Below are positions 43,888 through 53,895 of a stretch of 64,000 nt of DNA, piece by piece. The notes under the pieces were generated by a model, which was not told the origin of the DNA, made no database searches, and saw nothing but the letters and a program-made list of their open reading frames with translations. A program made the position numbers and the translations under genes. Position 1 is the first letter of the stretch, and each line of letters opens with the position of its first letter. The stretch is from SZAS-103 sp038316385. Its GTDB lineage: Bacteria; Pseudomonadota; Gammaproteobacteria; Xanthomonadales; Xanthomonadaceae. The stretch lies in assembly GCA_038316385.1 (NCBI GenBank), contig JBBQAN010000013.1, positions 1-64,000 on the forward strand, given 5' to 3'.

Positions 43888-44811
43888 CTATTCGTTCGAT
43901 ATGCCGTGCGGCACATGGCCGGCAGCGACGTGACGGCGGGCGCTGTCGATGTTGTGCTGCGAATCGTCGAAGAAGATATCCGCGCCGAATGCTTCCAGGA
44001 AAGGTCCCTTGTCGCGTCCGCCGAGAAACAGTGCTTCGTCGAGGCGTACGCCCCATTCGCGCAAGGTCAGGATCACGCGCTTGTGCGCGGGCGCCGAACG
44101 CGCGGTGACGAGCGCAGTGCGGATCGGCGAATCCACCGCCGGAAACGCCTGCTGCAATCGGTGCAGCGCCGCGAGAAATTCCTTGAAGGGGCCGCCCGAT
44201 AGCGGTGTGTGCGCGAGCGCGGCTTCATTGCGTGAGAACGCAGTGAGTCCCTGTTCGGACGAGATGCGTTCGGATTCGTCGCCGAAGATCACCGCGTCCC
44301 CGTCGAATGCGATCCGGAGTTGTGCATGTTCTGAAGGCGTAGCAGTTTCGACAGCGTCATCGCTGCGTGAAGTCAGGATGGTCGCTGCTGCGACACCGTG
44401 CTCCAACGTGCGCCGCACCGATGCCGGATTCGCGGACAGGAACAACTGCGCACCAAACGGTTTGATGTAGGGATCGGTCGGCGCACCAGCCGTGAATACC
44501 GCACGTACGATACCGAGCTTGTAGTGTTCGATCGAATTGAAGATGCGCAGACCGGTGTCGCTGGAGTTGCGCGAGAGCAGCACCACTTCCACCCGTGGAG
44601 CATCAACTGCGGATCCAATATTGAGCGCGAGCAGCTTGCGCACGAGTGGAAACGCTATGCCTTGAGCAAGTACATCGTCCTCGCGCGAGCGCTGAAAATC
44701 TGCATACGCATGCACGCCATCGCGCTCGAACAAGGCATGACTGTCCTCGAGATCGAACAGAGCTCGCGCGGTAATCGCGACAATGAGGTGATCGGATGAG
44801 CCTGAATTCAT
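43888..44811 (-). CDS. 5'-nucleotidase, cytosolic cN-I family
   Basis: The protein has about 307 residues and matches the cN-I nucleotidase family: VAITARALFDLEDSHALFE at the start, VEVVLLSRNSSDTGLRIFNSIEHY, and IAFDGDAVIFGDESERI with an Asp-Gly-Asp core. LFLGGRDKGPFLEAFGADIFFDD at the end holds further catalytic aspartates. It should dephosphorylate nucleoside 5'-monophosphates. Starts at 44811 (MNSGSS) and 44829-44832 are both possible. It is a single gene between ndvB and a PRC-barrel gene. Confidence 0.85.
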   Translation of the reverse strand: MNSGSSDHLIVAITARALFDLEDSHALFERDGVHAYADFQRSREDDVLAQGIAFPLVRKLLALNIGSAVDAPRVEVVLLSRNSSDTGLRIFNSIEHYKLGIVRAVFTAGAPTDPYIKPFGAQLFLSANPASVRRTLEHGVAAATILTSRSDDAVETATPSEHAQLRIAFDGDAVIFGDESERISSEQGLTAFSRNEAALAHTPLSGGPFKEFLAALHRLQQAFPAVDSPIRTALVTARSAPAHKRVILTLREWGVRLDEALFLGGRDKGPFLEAFGADIFFDDSQHNIDSARRHVAAGHVPHGISNE

Positions 44812-44918
44812 GCGGCCATTATCCGCCATCACGTCTCAGGCGGCGAGATGACTATGCGAAGGACTGCGCTGGCAGCAAATCGCGTGTGTCCTTCCCTGGC
44901 CGCGTTATTCGCACAGGA

Positions 44919-45698
44919 TCACTCCACCTGTTCCAGTACCTGATCCAAAGGCAACTCGGGATCATAACGCGGTGCGTTTTTCACTTGTTCGCGAGTGAGT
45001 TTGATCGCAACCATTCCTTCGAACCAACTCACATCGCGAATCGAATTCGGCGCGATGAGCATCTGATGCCCCAGCCACCAGTTGCTCGTGTACACGATGA
45101 GGTATCGGATCTCCCAAGTCCCTTGGTCGAACAAAAAGCCCTGCACATGACCGACCTCTCCGTCGGTTGCGTGGATGCGATAACCCGCCACTACCTTGCA
45201 ACTGCGCAAGTCGGGATCGAGGGTCCGAACGATGCTGGCATCCACTGGCGCCACATCGGCAAGGGGCTCAACTTGATCGATGACCGGCAGTATCACAGCG
45301 GGCGTCGACACGAATTCAGGCATCGCCATCAAATAGGGACTTGGATAATTTCCTGCTCCCCAGAGGCCAGGACCGACCCAATAGAGCGGATAAAGGTAGT
45401 GTTCGAGGAACTCGCCTTCATGCTGCCGCGAAACCGGTTTCTCGGTATCGATGTCGGGACTGTTGCTGACCTGATCCATGGTGATCGACGCGGGAAGAGT
45501 TCTCTCTTGCCAGTCCGGACTGCCTATACCGATCGGTGAAATCAGCACCTTTCGGCTGGATAGCCAGCTGCCAGTTTCGACAACAAGATAACGTATGACC
45601 CACGCATGATCGTCGAAGTAGAAATCCTTGATATGGCCGATGATGCCGTCGCTGGCATGGACAGCGAAGTCGTGCAGCTCGTCGAGCTTGCGTAGCAT
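44919..45698 (-). CDS. Protein with two PRC-barrel domains
   Basis: The protein has 259 residues. The first PRC barrel covers about 1-75 (DFAVHASDGIIGHIKDFYFDD, YLVVETGSWLSSRKVLISP) and the second 165-240 (YRIHATDGEVGHVQGFLFD, YLIVYTSNWWLGHQMLIAP). A proline-rich aromatic linker lies between them. PRC barrels occur in RimM, photosynthetic H subunits and many small stress-related proteins. GGAG lies in front of the ATG. No specific role can be given. It is divergent from the SpoIIAA-like gene. Confidence 0.8.
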   Translation of the reverse strand: MLRKLDELHDFAVHASDGIIGHIKDFYFDDHAWVIRYLVVETGSWLSSRKVLISPIGIGSPDWQERTLPASITMDQVSNSPDIDTEKPVSRQHEGEFLEHYLYPLYWVGPGLWGAGNYPSPYLMAMPEFVSTPAVILPVIDQVEPLADVAPVDASIVRTLDPDLRSCKVVAGYRIHATDGEVGHVQGFLFDQGTWEIRYLIVYTSNWWLGHQMLIAPNSIRDVSWFEGMVAIKLTREQVKNAPRYDPELPLDQVLEQVE

Positions 45699-45949
45699 GA
45701 GATATCTCCGTTGAGCGATGGGAACAAGCGCTGCATCCGAGAATGAACCACGACCGGAGCTACGGTCTGTTCGCTAGGCAACGCAACGCATGAAGTCGCG
45801 CAGGCTCGTCCGCTCCGTTACGCTCCCGACGGTCCAATCCCGCACATGGAGCCGTTTATGTGCGACACCGAACGGAACGTCACCAACGCCGCGAGTAGAT
45901 TGGCTCTCGGCGTCGAGGACGACGCGAGAACATGAGAAGGAGAACCACC

Positions 45950-46696
45950 ATGCTCGAACGAATGGAAAATCTTCCCGCCGGAATCGACGGTCTGAAGGCC
46001 GTCGGCACGGTCACCAAGGAGGACTACGAAAAGGTCTTTGAGCCCCTGCTGGATGATGCGCGTCGCGATGGGCGTCGTTTGCGCTTCCTCTACGAGATGG
46101 GAACTGAATTCGACGGATTTACACCAGGTGCCGCATGGGAAGACGCAAAGCTTGGCCTGCGTTCGATGCGACTTTTCGACGGCTGTGCCATGGTGACCGA
46201 CATTGCCTGGATTCGCGAGTCGGCGAAGCTGGTTCGGTTCATCCTGCCTTGTCCTGTCCAGGTTTTCAGCAACGAGCAGCGCAAAGAAGCTATCGAGTGG
46301 CTTTCCGCACTCCCGGGAGGTGTCGCCACGTCGCACCGGCTGCTTCCGGAATCAGGGGTCATCGTCGTCGAGGTCAGCGCCCCTCTGCGCGCAACCGATT
46401 TTGATGCCATCGCGCTCACCGCGGACACCTGGATCCAGGCTCATGGAGACCTGCGCGGAATCGTCATTCATGCTCGCGAGTTCCCGGGCTGGGAAAGCCT
46501 GCACGGCTTCTTCAGGCACATGCGTTTCATCCGGAATCACCAACAGAAGGTCGCCAGGGTTGCCTTGGCAACAGACAGCAAGTTGGCCAGTCTCGCGCCT
46601 CGCATCGCCGAGTATTTCGTGAAAGCCGAACTGAAAGCGTTCAACTACGACGCACTTGAGAGCGCAATTGCGTGGGCAGCGGGATCGGCCGAATGA
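45950..46696 (+). CDS. SpoIIAA/STAS-like protein with two domains
   Basis: The protein has 248 residues. Its two halves are similar: MENLPAGIDGLKAVGTVTKEDYEK with DGRRLRFLYEM, and DFDAIALTADTWIQAHGDLRGIVIHAREFPGWESL. The second half matches the SpoIIAA-like (DUF3478/STAS) fold, usually 120 residues and single. The first half also shows WEDAKLG and the closing VFSNEQRKEAIEWLSA of that fold. A fused duplicate is unusual. GAAGGAG lies just before the ATG at 45950. SpoIIAA-like proteins of this group are poorly known; a link to membrane or stress signalling is only a guess. Confidence 0.75.
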   Translation: MLERMENLPAGIDGLKAVGTVTKEDYEKVFEPLLDDARRDGRRLRFLYEMGTEFDGFTPGAAWEDAKLGLRSMRLFDGCAMVTDIAWIRESAKLVRFILPCPVQVFSNEQRKEAIEWLSALPGGVATSHRLLPESGVIVVEVSAPLRATDFDAIALTADTWIQAHGDLRGIVIHAREFPGWESLHGFFRHMRFIRNHQQKVARVALATDSKLASLAPRIAEYFVKAELKAFNYDALESAIAWAAGSAE

Positions 46697-46927
46697 CCAG
46701 AGCCGCTGCCGCATCGATCATCTACGCGACCATGCACGGTCGCTGAAATTTTCTTGTCGCTGGTGTGCGGTATCAGACAGACAAAATCGCGTCCGGCGCG
46801 CACGATGGAGTTGAAGGATCTTGCAACTATGCCGTACGGACGCGGCCACGCAGGGACTCGCGATGGGCCGCTAGGATGCGGCCTTCTTGCGAGCAGGAAG
46901 ATGGATACAGGAGCAAGGAGCCATGTC
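46697..46927. other. Gap upstream of the 130-aa hypothetical gene
   Basis: No gene with a ribosome site or protein-like composition is visible. Several short plus-strand frames cross the region but have unlikely residue usage. It presumably holds the promoter of the next gene. Confidence 0.35.
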
Positions 46928-47320
46928 ATGCAGCATCAATGGATTTACAGTTCAAGTTTTCTGCCCTATACGGGCGAACCCATCGAGTTCAGGCTCGAAG
47001 AACGCGAGCAGTCGATCACCGGAACCTTTGCCGACGGCGTCTTCCACTCGCATTTGGCCCGCTACAACCGAAGCAACGTAGGATCCTGGCGTAGCCTGGA
47101 CAGCGCTCCATCGGCACAGCCGTTTGGAGCACCGACATCCACGACAGGCTCGTTCTCGCGAATCTTCCAGCGACTGAAAAACAGTATCTCCCGGAACCAC
47201 GGCAACGACCTGATGACGCCGCCGCGCGATCGGATCAGAACCGTCGCGATAGCGCCAACCGCATTGCCGAGGACCCACGCGATCGCGCGCGATATAGACA
47301 GCAATCAGATGTCGTCATGA
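46928..47320 (+). CDS. Hypothetical protein (130 aa)
   Basis: The ATG at 46928 has AGGAG about eight bases upstream. The N-terminal 60 residues look like a folded beta domain (WIYSSSFLPYTGEPIEFRLE, SITGTFADGVFHSHLARY). The rest is basic and probably disordered (FQRLKNSISRNHG). I recognise no family. The frame also opens further upstream, but that part has no start signal. It may be co-transcribed with the small membrane protein at 47431. Confidence 0.5.
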   Translation: MQHQWIYSSSFLPYTGEPIEFRLEEREQSITGTFADGVFHSHLARYNRSNVGSWRSLDSAPSAQPFGAPTSTTGSFSRIFQRLKNSISRNHGNDLMTPPRDRIRTVAIAPTALPRTHAIARDIDSNQMSS

Positions 47321-47430
47321 GCGCAACTTTTGCTTGCGATTTGCGTTGGCTGCTGTCACGGTCATCAACATGCTGGAGATAGCGACAATCAGCATCCATC
47401 GGTTCATGGTCAACGATCAGGAGCAGCACG

Positions 47431-47661
47431 ATGCGCGGTGTCATCAAGTTCGATCTCTTCATCGCGTGCGTCGCATGTCTGGCATGGACGGCAGCCGTGG
47501 CCTTGGTCTACTTCCTCATGCCAAGGGCCAATTACAGCATCACCATGTTCGTCCTGATCGGCGGAGCTGCCCTGCTGTTTCCGTGGGTCTTCATCGTCTG
47601 GACAATCCTGCACCGAGCGATGAGCAAAGCCGATGCGATCGCCAAATCCGACGACACCTGA
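47431..47661 (+). CDS. Small two-helix membrane protein (76 aa)
   Basis: AGGAG precedes the ATG by eight bases. Two transmembrane helices are clear: residues 7-28 (FDLFIACVACLAWTAAVALVYF) and 35-60 (YSITMFVLIGGAALLFPWVFIVW). A short charged tail follows (KADAIAKSDDT). The family is not recognised. It is convergent with nadK. Confidence 0.6.
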   Translation: MRGVIKFDLFIACVACLAWTAAVALVYFLMPRANYSITMFVLIGGAALLFPWVFIVWTILHRAMSKADAIAKSDDT

Positions 47662-47726
47662 CCCATATCCGTAGCGGATGCAGGCCAATGCTGCTCAATG
47701 GCATGACAATGCCTGCATGATTACGA

Positions 47727-48497
47727 TCAACTCACGAACTGCTCGTTGAGAATCCGCTCCTCAAGATTGTGCTCCGGATCGAACAACAAGGTCACGCTGT
47801 GCGTCGTCGATTCGCGCACGCGGACTTCGGTGACATCGCGTACTTCGTGCGAATCGGCGGTGGCGCTCATCGGTCGCTTGTCGGGATCGAGCACTTCGAA
47901 CAGCACTTCGGTATCCGAACGCAGCAGTGCTCCGCGCCAGCGACGTGGACGGAACGCGGCGATCGGGGTGAGCGCGATCACGTTCGATCCGAGCGGCAGG
48001 ATCGGCCCGTGTGCGGAAAAATTGTATGCGGTGCTGCCGGCCGGCGTCGCCACCAGCACGCCATCGCAGACCAGTTCGTCGAGCCGTGCGCGATCGTTGA
48101 GATGGATGCGAAGATGCGCGGCCTGGCGCGTCTGCCGCAGCAACGAGACTTCGTTGTAAGCAAGGGAGAACACCGTCGCGCCGGATTCGGTGATTGCGGT
48201 CATCTCCAGCGGCCGCAGGTGCGCAGGATGCGCGGCGGCGATGCGCTCGATGAGTCCATCGGATTGATAGTGGTTCATCAGGAAACCGACCGCGCCGAGT
48301 TTCATGCCGTACACCGGCAATCCGCGCGGACCGTACCGATGCAAGGTCTGCAGCATGAAGCCGTCGCCGCCGAGCGCGCACAGCACATCGGCATCGTCTG
48401 GCTCGTGTTGGCCGTGTGCGGACTGCAATTCGGCAAGTGCGAGCTGCGATTCGGCTGCGCGACTGGCAAGGAAAGCGATGCGTGGCAATGCGGTCAT
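47727..48497 (-). CDS. nadK: NAD kinase
   Basis: The enzyme phosphorylates NAD to NADP. The protein has 256 residues. It has the ATP/NAD motif LGGDGFMLQTLH (GGDG), GVLVATPAGSTAYNFSAHGPI and LTPIAAFRPRRWRG. I chose the ATG at 48497, which has GGAG six bases upstream; an ATG four codons earlier lacks one. It stands between a small membrane protein and the NAD-dependent glutamate dehydrogenase. Confidence 0.94.
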   Translation of the reverse strand: MTALPRIAFLASRAAESQLALAELQSAHGQHEPDDADVLCALGGDGFMLQTLHRYGPRGLPVYGMKLGAVGFLMNHYQSDGLIERIAAAHPAHLRPLEMTAITESGATVFSLAYNEVSLLRQTRQAAHLRIHLNDRARLDELVCDGVLVATPAGSTAYNFSAHGPILPLGSNVIALTPIAAFRPRRWRGALLRSDTEVLFEVLDPDKRPMSATADSHEVRDVTEVRVRESTTHSVTLLFDPEHNLEERILNEQFVS

Positions 48498-48565
48498 CGG
48501 CTGCTCCATGGCTCAGGGACAGCATAGCAACGTCGTGACGCGACTGGCGCGCGGATTCCGTCCAT

Positions 48566-48590
48566 GGTTCGACATGCTCACCACGAACGG
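48566..48590. repeat. REP-like dispersed palindromic sequence
   Basis: GGTTCGACATGCTCACCACG followed by AACGG has GTTCG/CGAAC arms. It resembles the GTTCG...GTCGAAC-type repeats common between genes in Pseudomonas and Xanthomonadales. It lies in the nadK-gdh gap. Confidence 0.45.
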
Positions 48591-48684
48591 AATCAAGTCA
48601 GTCATCTCTGCACGTCATCCGGCCACTCGCAGCGCTCGTGGCGTTCGTACGGATGCGAACCAGTGGTTCGCAATCAATCCGTAC

Positions 48685-51600
48685 TCACCCCCTTGATGCC
48701 AACTGCGACATCCGCTGCACGGCGACCGAAGCGGTTGGATAGTCCAGCGTCTTTTGGGCCGAAAGCTCTCTGAGCATCGACAGGGTAAAGCGCAGCGATT
48801 GGTCATCGCGATCGAGCCATGCCCTCACCTTTGCGTCCGCGGTCGCGCCCGGCATGCTGAGCGCTTGCGCCACCAGCGTGCGTTGCTGTGCCGCTAATTC
48901 GTCGCGCAGCACGCCACGCGCGACTGCATGCCAGCGGCCATCCACAGCGAGCGCATCGATCTGCTGGGCGAGCCACGGCAAGCTCAACGCATCGCCGAGG
49001 CGGAAGTAGACCTTCGCGACATCCAGCGTCTTGAGCTTGCGCTCGCGCGCGAGCTCGATGATGTCGCAGCACGGTTCGAGGTATGGCAACGCTGCGAGTT
49101 GCAGGGCGAGCGCGTTCGACAACCCCTTCGCTTTCCAGTCGCGAATGCTGGCCTCGTACGCCGGGCGCTGCGACGCCGGCAGGATGCCTTCGCCCGCACG
49201 GATATCCTTGAAGCCGTCGTGATAGCGCTCGATCGCACTGGCAATGTCGGGAATCGCCCCGGAGCGCGACAGCAGCCAGCGCGTGAAAGTGCGCTGCATG
49301 GACCAGATCACCTGCAAGGCGTCGATCTGCGCCGACTCCGGCACCTTGCCGTCGAGCGCATCGATCTGCGACCACAGCGCGCGGACGTCGAGCGTTTCGC
49401 GGGTGATGGTGAACGCCTTGGCGACTTCGCCAGGCGTGCGACCGGTGTCTTCCTGCATGCGCAACATGAAAGTCGCACCCATCCGGTTGACGGTGGAATT
49501 GGTGACGACCGTGGCGATGATCTCGCGACGCAGACGGTGACGCTGCATGTGCTCGCCGTATTTCTCGCGTAACGGCTGCGGGAAATAGCGGATGAGTTCG
49601 GCCGACAGGTATTTGTCCTCCGGTACATCGGAATTCAGCAATTGCTGGAAGATCACGATCTTTGCGTACGACAACAGGATGCAAAGCTCCGGTCGCGTCA
49701 GGCCCTGTCCGCGCGCCTTGCGCGCCAGGAATTCCGCTTCCGAAGGAAGGAATTCAATCTGGCGATCGAGCAGGCCCTGCGATTCCAGGGTGCGGATGAA
49801 ATGTTGTTTCGAGCCCATCCTCGGCAGGCTCATCCGCTCCATCAGGCTCAGGGTCTGGTTCTGCCGATAGTTGTCGATGAGGACCAATTCGCCGACCTCT
49901 TCGGTCATCCGCGCGAGCAATGCGTTGCGTTTCGACTCGGTCAACTCGTTGCGTTTCACCGCATCGTTGAGCAGAATCTTGATGTTGACCTCGTGATCGG
50001 AGGTGTCCACGCCGGCCGAGTTGTCGATGAAGTCGGTGTTGAGCAGCACGCCTGCGAAAGCCGCTTCGATGCGGCCGCGCTGGGTGAAGCCGAGATTGCC
50101 GCCCTCGCCAACGGTCTTGCAGCGCAGGTCGCCGCCGTTGACGCGTAATGCGTTGTTGGCGCGATCGCCGACATCGGCATTGGTTTCGGCACTGGCCTTG
50201 ACATAGGTGCCGATGCCTCCGTTCCACAACAGATCGACGGGCGACTTGAGGATCGCCGAGATCAGTTCTGCTGGCGTCATCTGTTCGACGTCCACGTCGA
50301 TATCGAGCGCGGCCCGCACTTGCGGCGTGATATGGATCGACTTCGCGCTGCGCGGGTACAGCCCGCCGCCTTCGCTGATCAGGCTTTTGTCGTAGTCCTC
50401 CCACGACGAGCGCGGCATCGCGAACATGCGCTCGCGTTCGACGAAGGATTTTTCGGCGTCCGGATTCGGATCGAGAAGTATATGGCGATGATCGAACGCG
50501 GCGAGCAGACGGATGTGTCGCGACAGCAACATGCCGTTGCCGAACACGTCGCCGGACATGTCGCCGATGCCGACACAGGTGAAATCTTCGGTCTGGCAAT
50601 CGCGACCCATCGCGCGGAAATGGCGCTTGACCGACTCCCAGGCACCTTTCGCGGTGATGCCCATGCCCTTGTGGTCGTAGCCGACCGAGCCGCCCGAGGC
50701 GAACGCATCGCCAAGCCAGAACCCATGCTCGATCGCGATGCCGTTGGCGATATCGGAGAACGTCGCAGTGCCCTTGTCGGCGGCAACGACCAGGTACGGA
50801 TCGTCGTCGTCATGGCGAACAACGCGCGGCGGATGCACGGTTTTGCCGTCGACGATGTTGTCGGTGATATCCAGCAGCGCATTGATGAAGAGCTTGTAAC
50901 AGGCGATGCCTTCGGCGAGTTGCGCGTCGCGATCGCCAGTCTTCGGTGGACGCTTCACGTAGAAGCCGCCCTTTGCGCCGACCGGCACGATCACCGTGTT
51001 CTTCACCATCTGCGCCTTCACCAGACCGAGCACCTCGGTGCGGAAATCCTCGCGCCGATCCGACCAGCGCAAGCCGCCGCGCGCGACCGGACCGAAGCGC
51101 AGATGCACGCCTTCCACGCGCGGCGCGTACACGAATATCTCGCGGTACGGACGCGGTTTCGGCAGATCCGGCACTTTCGACGCATCGAACTTGTAGGCGA
51201 TGTACTCGCGCGGCTTGCCGTCGTGCAACTGATAGTAGTTCGTGCGCAAGGTCGCGCCGATCACGCCCATGTAGCTACGCAGGATGCGATCCTCGTCTAG
51301 GCTGGAGACCTCTTCGAGCATGATCGCGAGCGCGTCCATGCAGGCGTCGATTTGCGCATCGCGATCGAGCCCGCGCGCATAGGCGACTTCCTCGATCAAG
51401 GTGCCGGCCGCGTGCTTCACGGTTTCCGGCGTAATTGCGTCGAGCTCGGCGCGCAACTTCTCGCGCGCGGCCTCGTCGATGCTGCCCTTGCCGTCCGCGC
51501 CGGCGCTGTGCGTCGGATCGAAACGCGACTCGAACAATTCCACCAGCAAGCGCGCGATCAACGGATAACGGTTGAGCGTGGTTTCCATGTAGGTCTGCGA

Positions 51601-53742
51601 AAACGGCACGCCGGTTTGCAGCAGGTATTTGCAATAGCCGCGCAGCATCGCGATCTGGCGCCAGCTCAGCCGCGCAGTCAGCAGCAGGCGGTTGAAACCG
51701 TCGCTCTCGGCCGTGCCGGCCCAGATGTGCTCGAAGGCTTCCTCGAACGCGGCGCCGACCGCCGCGATATCGACCTCGGCTGCGGTCTGCACTTCGAAAT
51801 CCTGGATGTTGACGATCTCGCTGCCTTCCCTGCCGCCACCGAGATTGATTTCGTACGGATGCTCGGCGACCACGCGCAGGCCCATGTTCTCCATCATCGG
51901 CAGCGCGTCGGACAGGTGAATCGCATCGCCGTTGCGCAACAGCTTGAAGCGCAGCGCATCGGAATTGTTCGGATCGCGGTATAAGCGCTGCTCGAGGTCG
52001 AACGGTCCTTTCAGGCGTTCGATCTGGCGCAGGTCGGCCACGGCCCCCGCCGGCGTCACCGCTTCGACATAACTCGCAGGCAACGTCGTCACATAGCGCG
52101 TCGCAAGCCGCATGCCTTCATCTTCGCCATTCGCCGCGACCAACTCGTCGCGCAATTCATCGCGCCAGTTGCGTACCACTCTTGCAATCTGCGCTTCGAG
52201 TTCTTCGACGTCGATATCGACGTCCGCACCCGGCTTGGATCGGATGATCAGGTGCATCTGCGCCAGCGACGATTCGCCGACATGGAACGTCATATCGACA
52301 CGATCCCCGTGCAGCGCATCGGTGAGCAAGGCCGAGATGCGGTTGCGATTGTCGGTGTTGAAGCGATCGCGCGGGATATAGGCCAACGCGGAGAAGAAAC
52401 GCCCATAACGGTCGCGACGCAGGAACAGCTTGCTGCGGCCGCGGTCCTGCACGCCGAGCACGCCCATGGCGGTGCGATACAACTGATCGGCGCTGGACTG
52501 AAACAACTCGTCGCGCGGCAAGGTTTCGATGATGTGCCGCAGCGCCTTGCCGTTGTGGCTGCTCTCGCCGTAACCCGATCGCTGCATGACTTCCTGGTAG
52601 CGCTGGCGTATCACCGGGATGTCCCAAGGCCGGCGGTTGTAGGCACTGGATGTGTAAAGGCCGAGGAAACGATGCTCGACCGCGGCCTTGCCGTTCTCGT
52701 CGTAAACCAGCACGCCGATGTAATCCATGTAACCAGCGCGATGCACGGTCGCGCGCGAATTGGTCTTGGTCAGGATCAGCGCTTCGGATGCTCCGCCCGG
52801 CTGATTGGCCGCGAGCGCCGTAGTCGGGCGCGGCCGGTTGTGGCGCAGGTCGCTGCGCAGCAGGCCGAGGCCGCTGCCTTCGACCGCGACCAGCATCTCG
52901 GCCTTGCCCTGCTTGACGACCTTGTACTCGCGATAGCCGAGAAAGGTGAAATGATCGTCGGCCGCCCAGCGCAGGAAGGCTTCGATCTCGTTGCGCTGCG
53001 CGGCGTCAATAGGCATTGGACGCATCGGCAATTCATCGACGATCCGTAGCATCTGATTACGCATCGCCGACCAGTCGTCGACGCTCGCGCGCACATCCGA
53101 CAGCACCGACAACACCTGTGCCTGCATCTGCTTGAGGGCGGCCGCATCGTGCTGGCGCTCGACTTCCAGATGGATGATCGATTCGGCCTTTCCGTTGCCC
53201 ACGCCGGTCAGCTTGCCGCGGCCATCGCGCGTCAGCAGCGGCACCGGGTGCATCAACATGTGCACGCTGAGCCCGTCCTGCGTCATCGCCAGGGTGACGG
53301 TATCGACGAGGAATGGCATGTCGTCGTTGACGATCTCGATGACCGTACTCGGTGACGACCATCCATCGCGCGCCTGTTCCGGATTGAACACGCGCACCAC
53401 TGCCGTGCCGATCTTGCGCGTCTGCAAAAGCGCATACAGGCCATCGGCGATAGCCAGCCAATCGGCGGCTGCGCGCGCAGCCAGGTCGTCGGCGGACACG
53501 CGGTCGAACAAGCGCTCGGCAAATCGAAGATAGTCGGCATTCTTTCCCATCGGCCCGCGCTTGATGGCGGCAAGCAGACTGAAAGGATTCGCCAGTTTCG
53601 CAGCAATCGATTTCGCTGTGGATGCTTTCGATCCACGCGCCATCGCGGCGACAGCTTTCGGCGCGGACGATTTCGATGCAGCCGTTTTCGGATCGGCAAG
53701 TTTCGGATCGGAGCCGGCAGGTATTTTCGCAGTCTTTTTCAC
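48685..53742 (-). CDS. gdhB: NAD-specific glutamate dehydrogenase, large (L_180) type
   Basis: The enzyme deaminates glutamate to 2-oxoglutarate and ammonium, a catabolic entry into the TCA cycle. The protein has about 1685 residues. The regulatory N-terminal half has ACT-like segments. The catalytic core begins near residue 900 with FGPVARGGLRWSDRREDFRT and VKNTVIVPVGAKGGFYVKR, followed by VGIGDMSGDVFGNGML and the C-terminal domain. The start is uncertain: the frame opens at a TTG (53772), and a GTG at 53742 has a weak GAAGAA. Lys/Ala-rich residues 1-45 before the conserved part look disordered. Confidence 0.93.
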   Translation of the reverse strand: MKKTAKIPAGSDPKLADPKTAASKSSAPKAVAAMARGSKASTAKSIAAKLANPFSLLAAIKRGPMGKNADYLRFAERLFDRVSADDLAARAAADWLAIADGLYALLQTRKIGTAVVRVFNPEQARDGWSSPSTVIEIVNDDMPFLVDTVTLAMTQDGLSVHMLMHPVPLLTRDGRGKLTGVGNGKAESIIHLEVERQHDAAALKQMQAQVLSVLSDVRASVDDWSAMRNQMLRIVDELPMRPMPIDAAQRNEIEAFLRWAADDHFTFLGYREYKVVKQGKAEMLVAVEGSGLGLLRSDLRHNRPRPTTALAANQPGGASEALILTKTNSRATVHRAGYMDYIGVLVYDENGKAAVEHRFLGLYTSSAYNRRPWDIPVIRQRYQEVMQRSGYGESSHNGKALRHIIETLPRDELFQSSADQLYRTAMGVLGVQDRGRSKLFLRRDRYGRFFSALAYIPRDRFNTDNRNRISALLTDALHGDRVDMTFHVGESSLAQMHLIIRSKPGADVDIDVEELEAQIARVVRNWRDELRDELVAANGEDEGMRLATRYVTTLPASYVEAVTPAGAVADLRQIERLKGPFDLEQRLYRDPNNSDALRFKLLRNGDAIHLSDALPMMENMGLRVVAEHPYEINLGGGREGSEIVNIQDFEVQTAAEVDIAAVGAAFEEAFEHIWAGTAESDGFNRLLLTARLSWRQIAMLRGYCKYLLQTGVPFSQTYMETTLNRYPLIARLLVELFESRFDPTHSAGADGKGSIDEAAREKLRAELDAITPETVKHAAGTLIEEVAYARGLDRDAQIDACMDALAIMLEEVSSLDEDRILRSYMGVIGATLRTNYYQLHDGKPREYIAYKFDASKVPDLPKPRPYREIFVYAPRVEGVHLRFGPVARGGLRWSDRREDFRTEVLGLVKAQMVKNTVIVPVGAKGGFYVKRPPKTGDRDAQLAEGIACYKLFINALLDITDNIVDGKTVHPPRVVRHDDDDPYLVVAADKGTATFSDIANGIAIEHGFWLGDAFASGGSVGYDHKGMGITAKGAWESVKRHFRAMGRDCQTEDFTCVGIGDMSGDVFGNGMLLSRHIRLLAAFDHRHILLDPNPDAEKSFVERERMFAMPRSSWEDYDKSLISEGGGLYPRSAKSIHITPQVRAALDIDVDVEQMTPAELISAILKSPVDLLWNGGIGTYVKASAETNADVGDRANNALRVNGGDLRCKTVGEGGNLGFTQRGRIEAAFAGVLLNTDFIDNSAGVDTSDHEVNIKILLNDAVKRNELTESKRNALLARMTEEVGELVLIDNYRQNQTLSLMERMSLPRMGSKQHFIRTLESQGLLDRQIEFLPSEAEFLARKARGQGLTRPELCILLSYAKIVIFQQLLNSDVPEDKYLSAELIRYFPQPLREKYGEHMQRHRLRREIIATVVTNSTVNRMGATFMLRMQEDTGRTPGEVAKAFTITRETLDVRALWSQIDALDGKVPESAQIDALQVIWSMQRTFTRWLLSRSGAIPDIASAIERYHDGFKDIRAGEGILPASQRPAYEASIRDWKAKGLSNALALQLAALPYLEPCCDIIELARERKLKTLDVAKVYFRLGDALSLPWLAQQIDALAVDGRWHAVARGVLRDELAAQQRTLVAQALSMPGATADAKVRAWLDRDDQSLRFTLSMLRELSAQKTLDYPTASVAVQRMSQLASRG

Positions 53743-53895
53743 GCAAGTTCTTCGGTGCGGGCGAAGTTGCAAGCATACCGGCTGTGACCGATCTACGGCC
53801 AGCGTGTTGACTCGCAGTGGCCAGGTACAGCGACCTTGCTGAACTGCCCTACGGTTTCCACGCGCGCTTTTCGGCCGAACGGATACAATCGGCGC

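Noticed and set aside
45790..45949. Short frame upstream of the SpoIIAA-like gene
   Set aside because: It has no ribosome site or protein-like composition and is more likely promoter and leader DNA.
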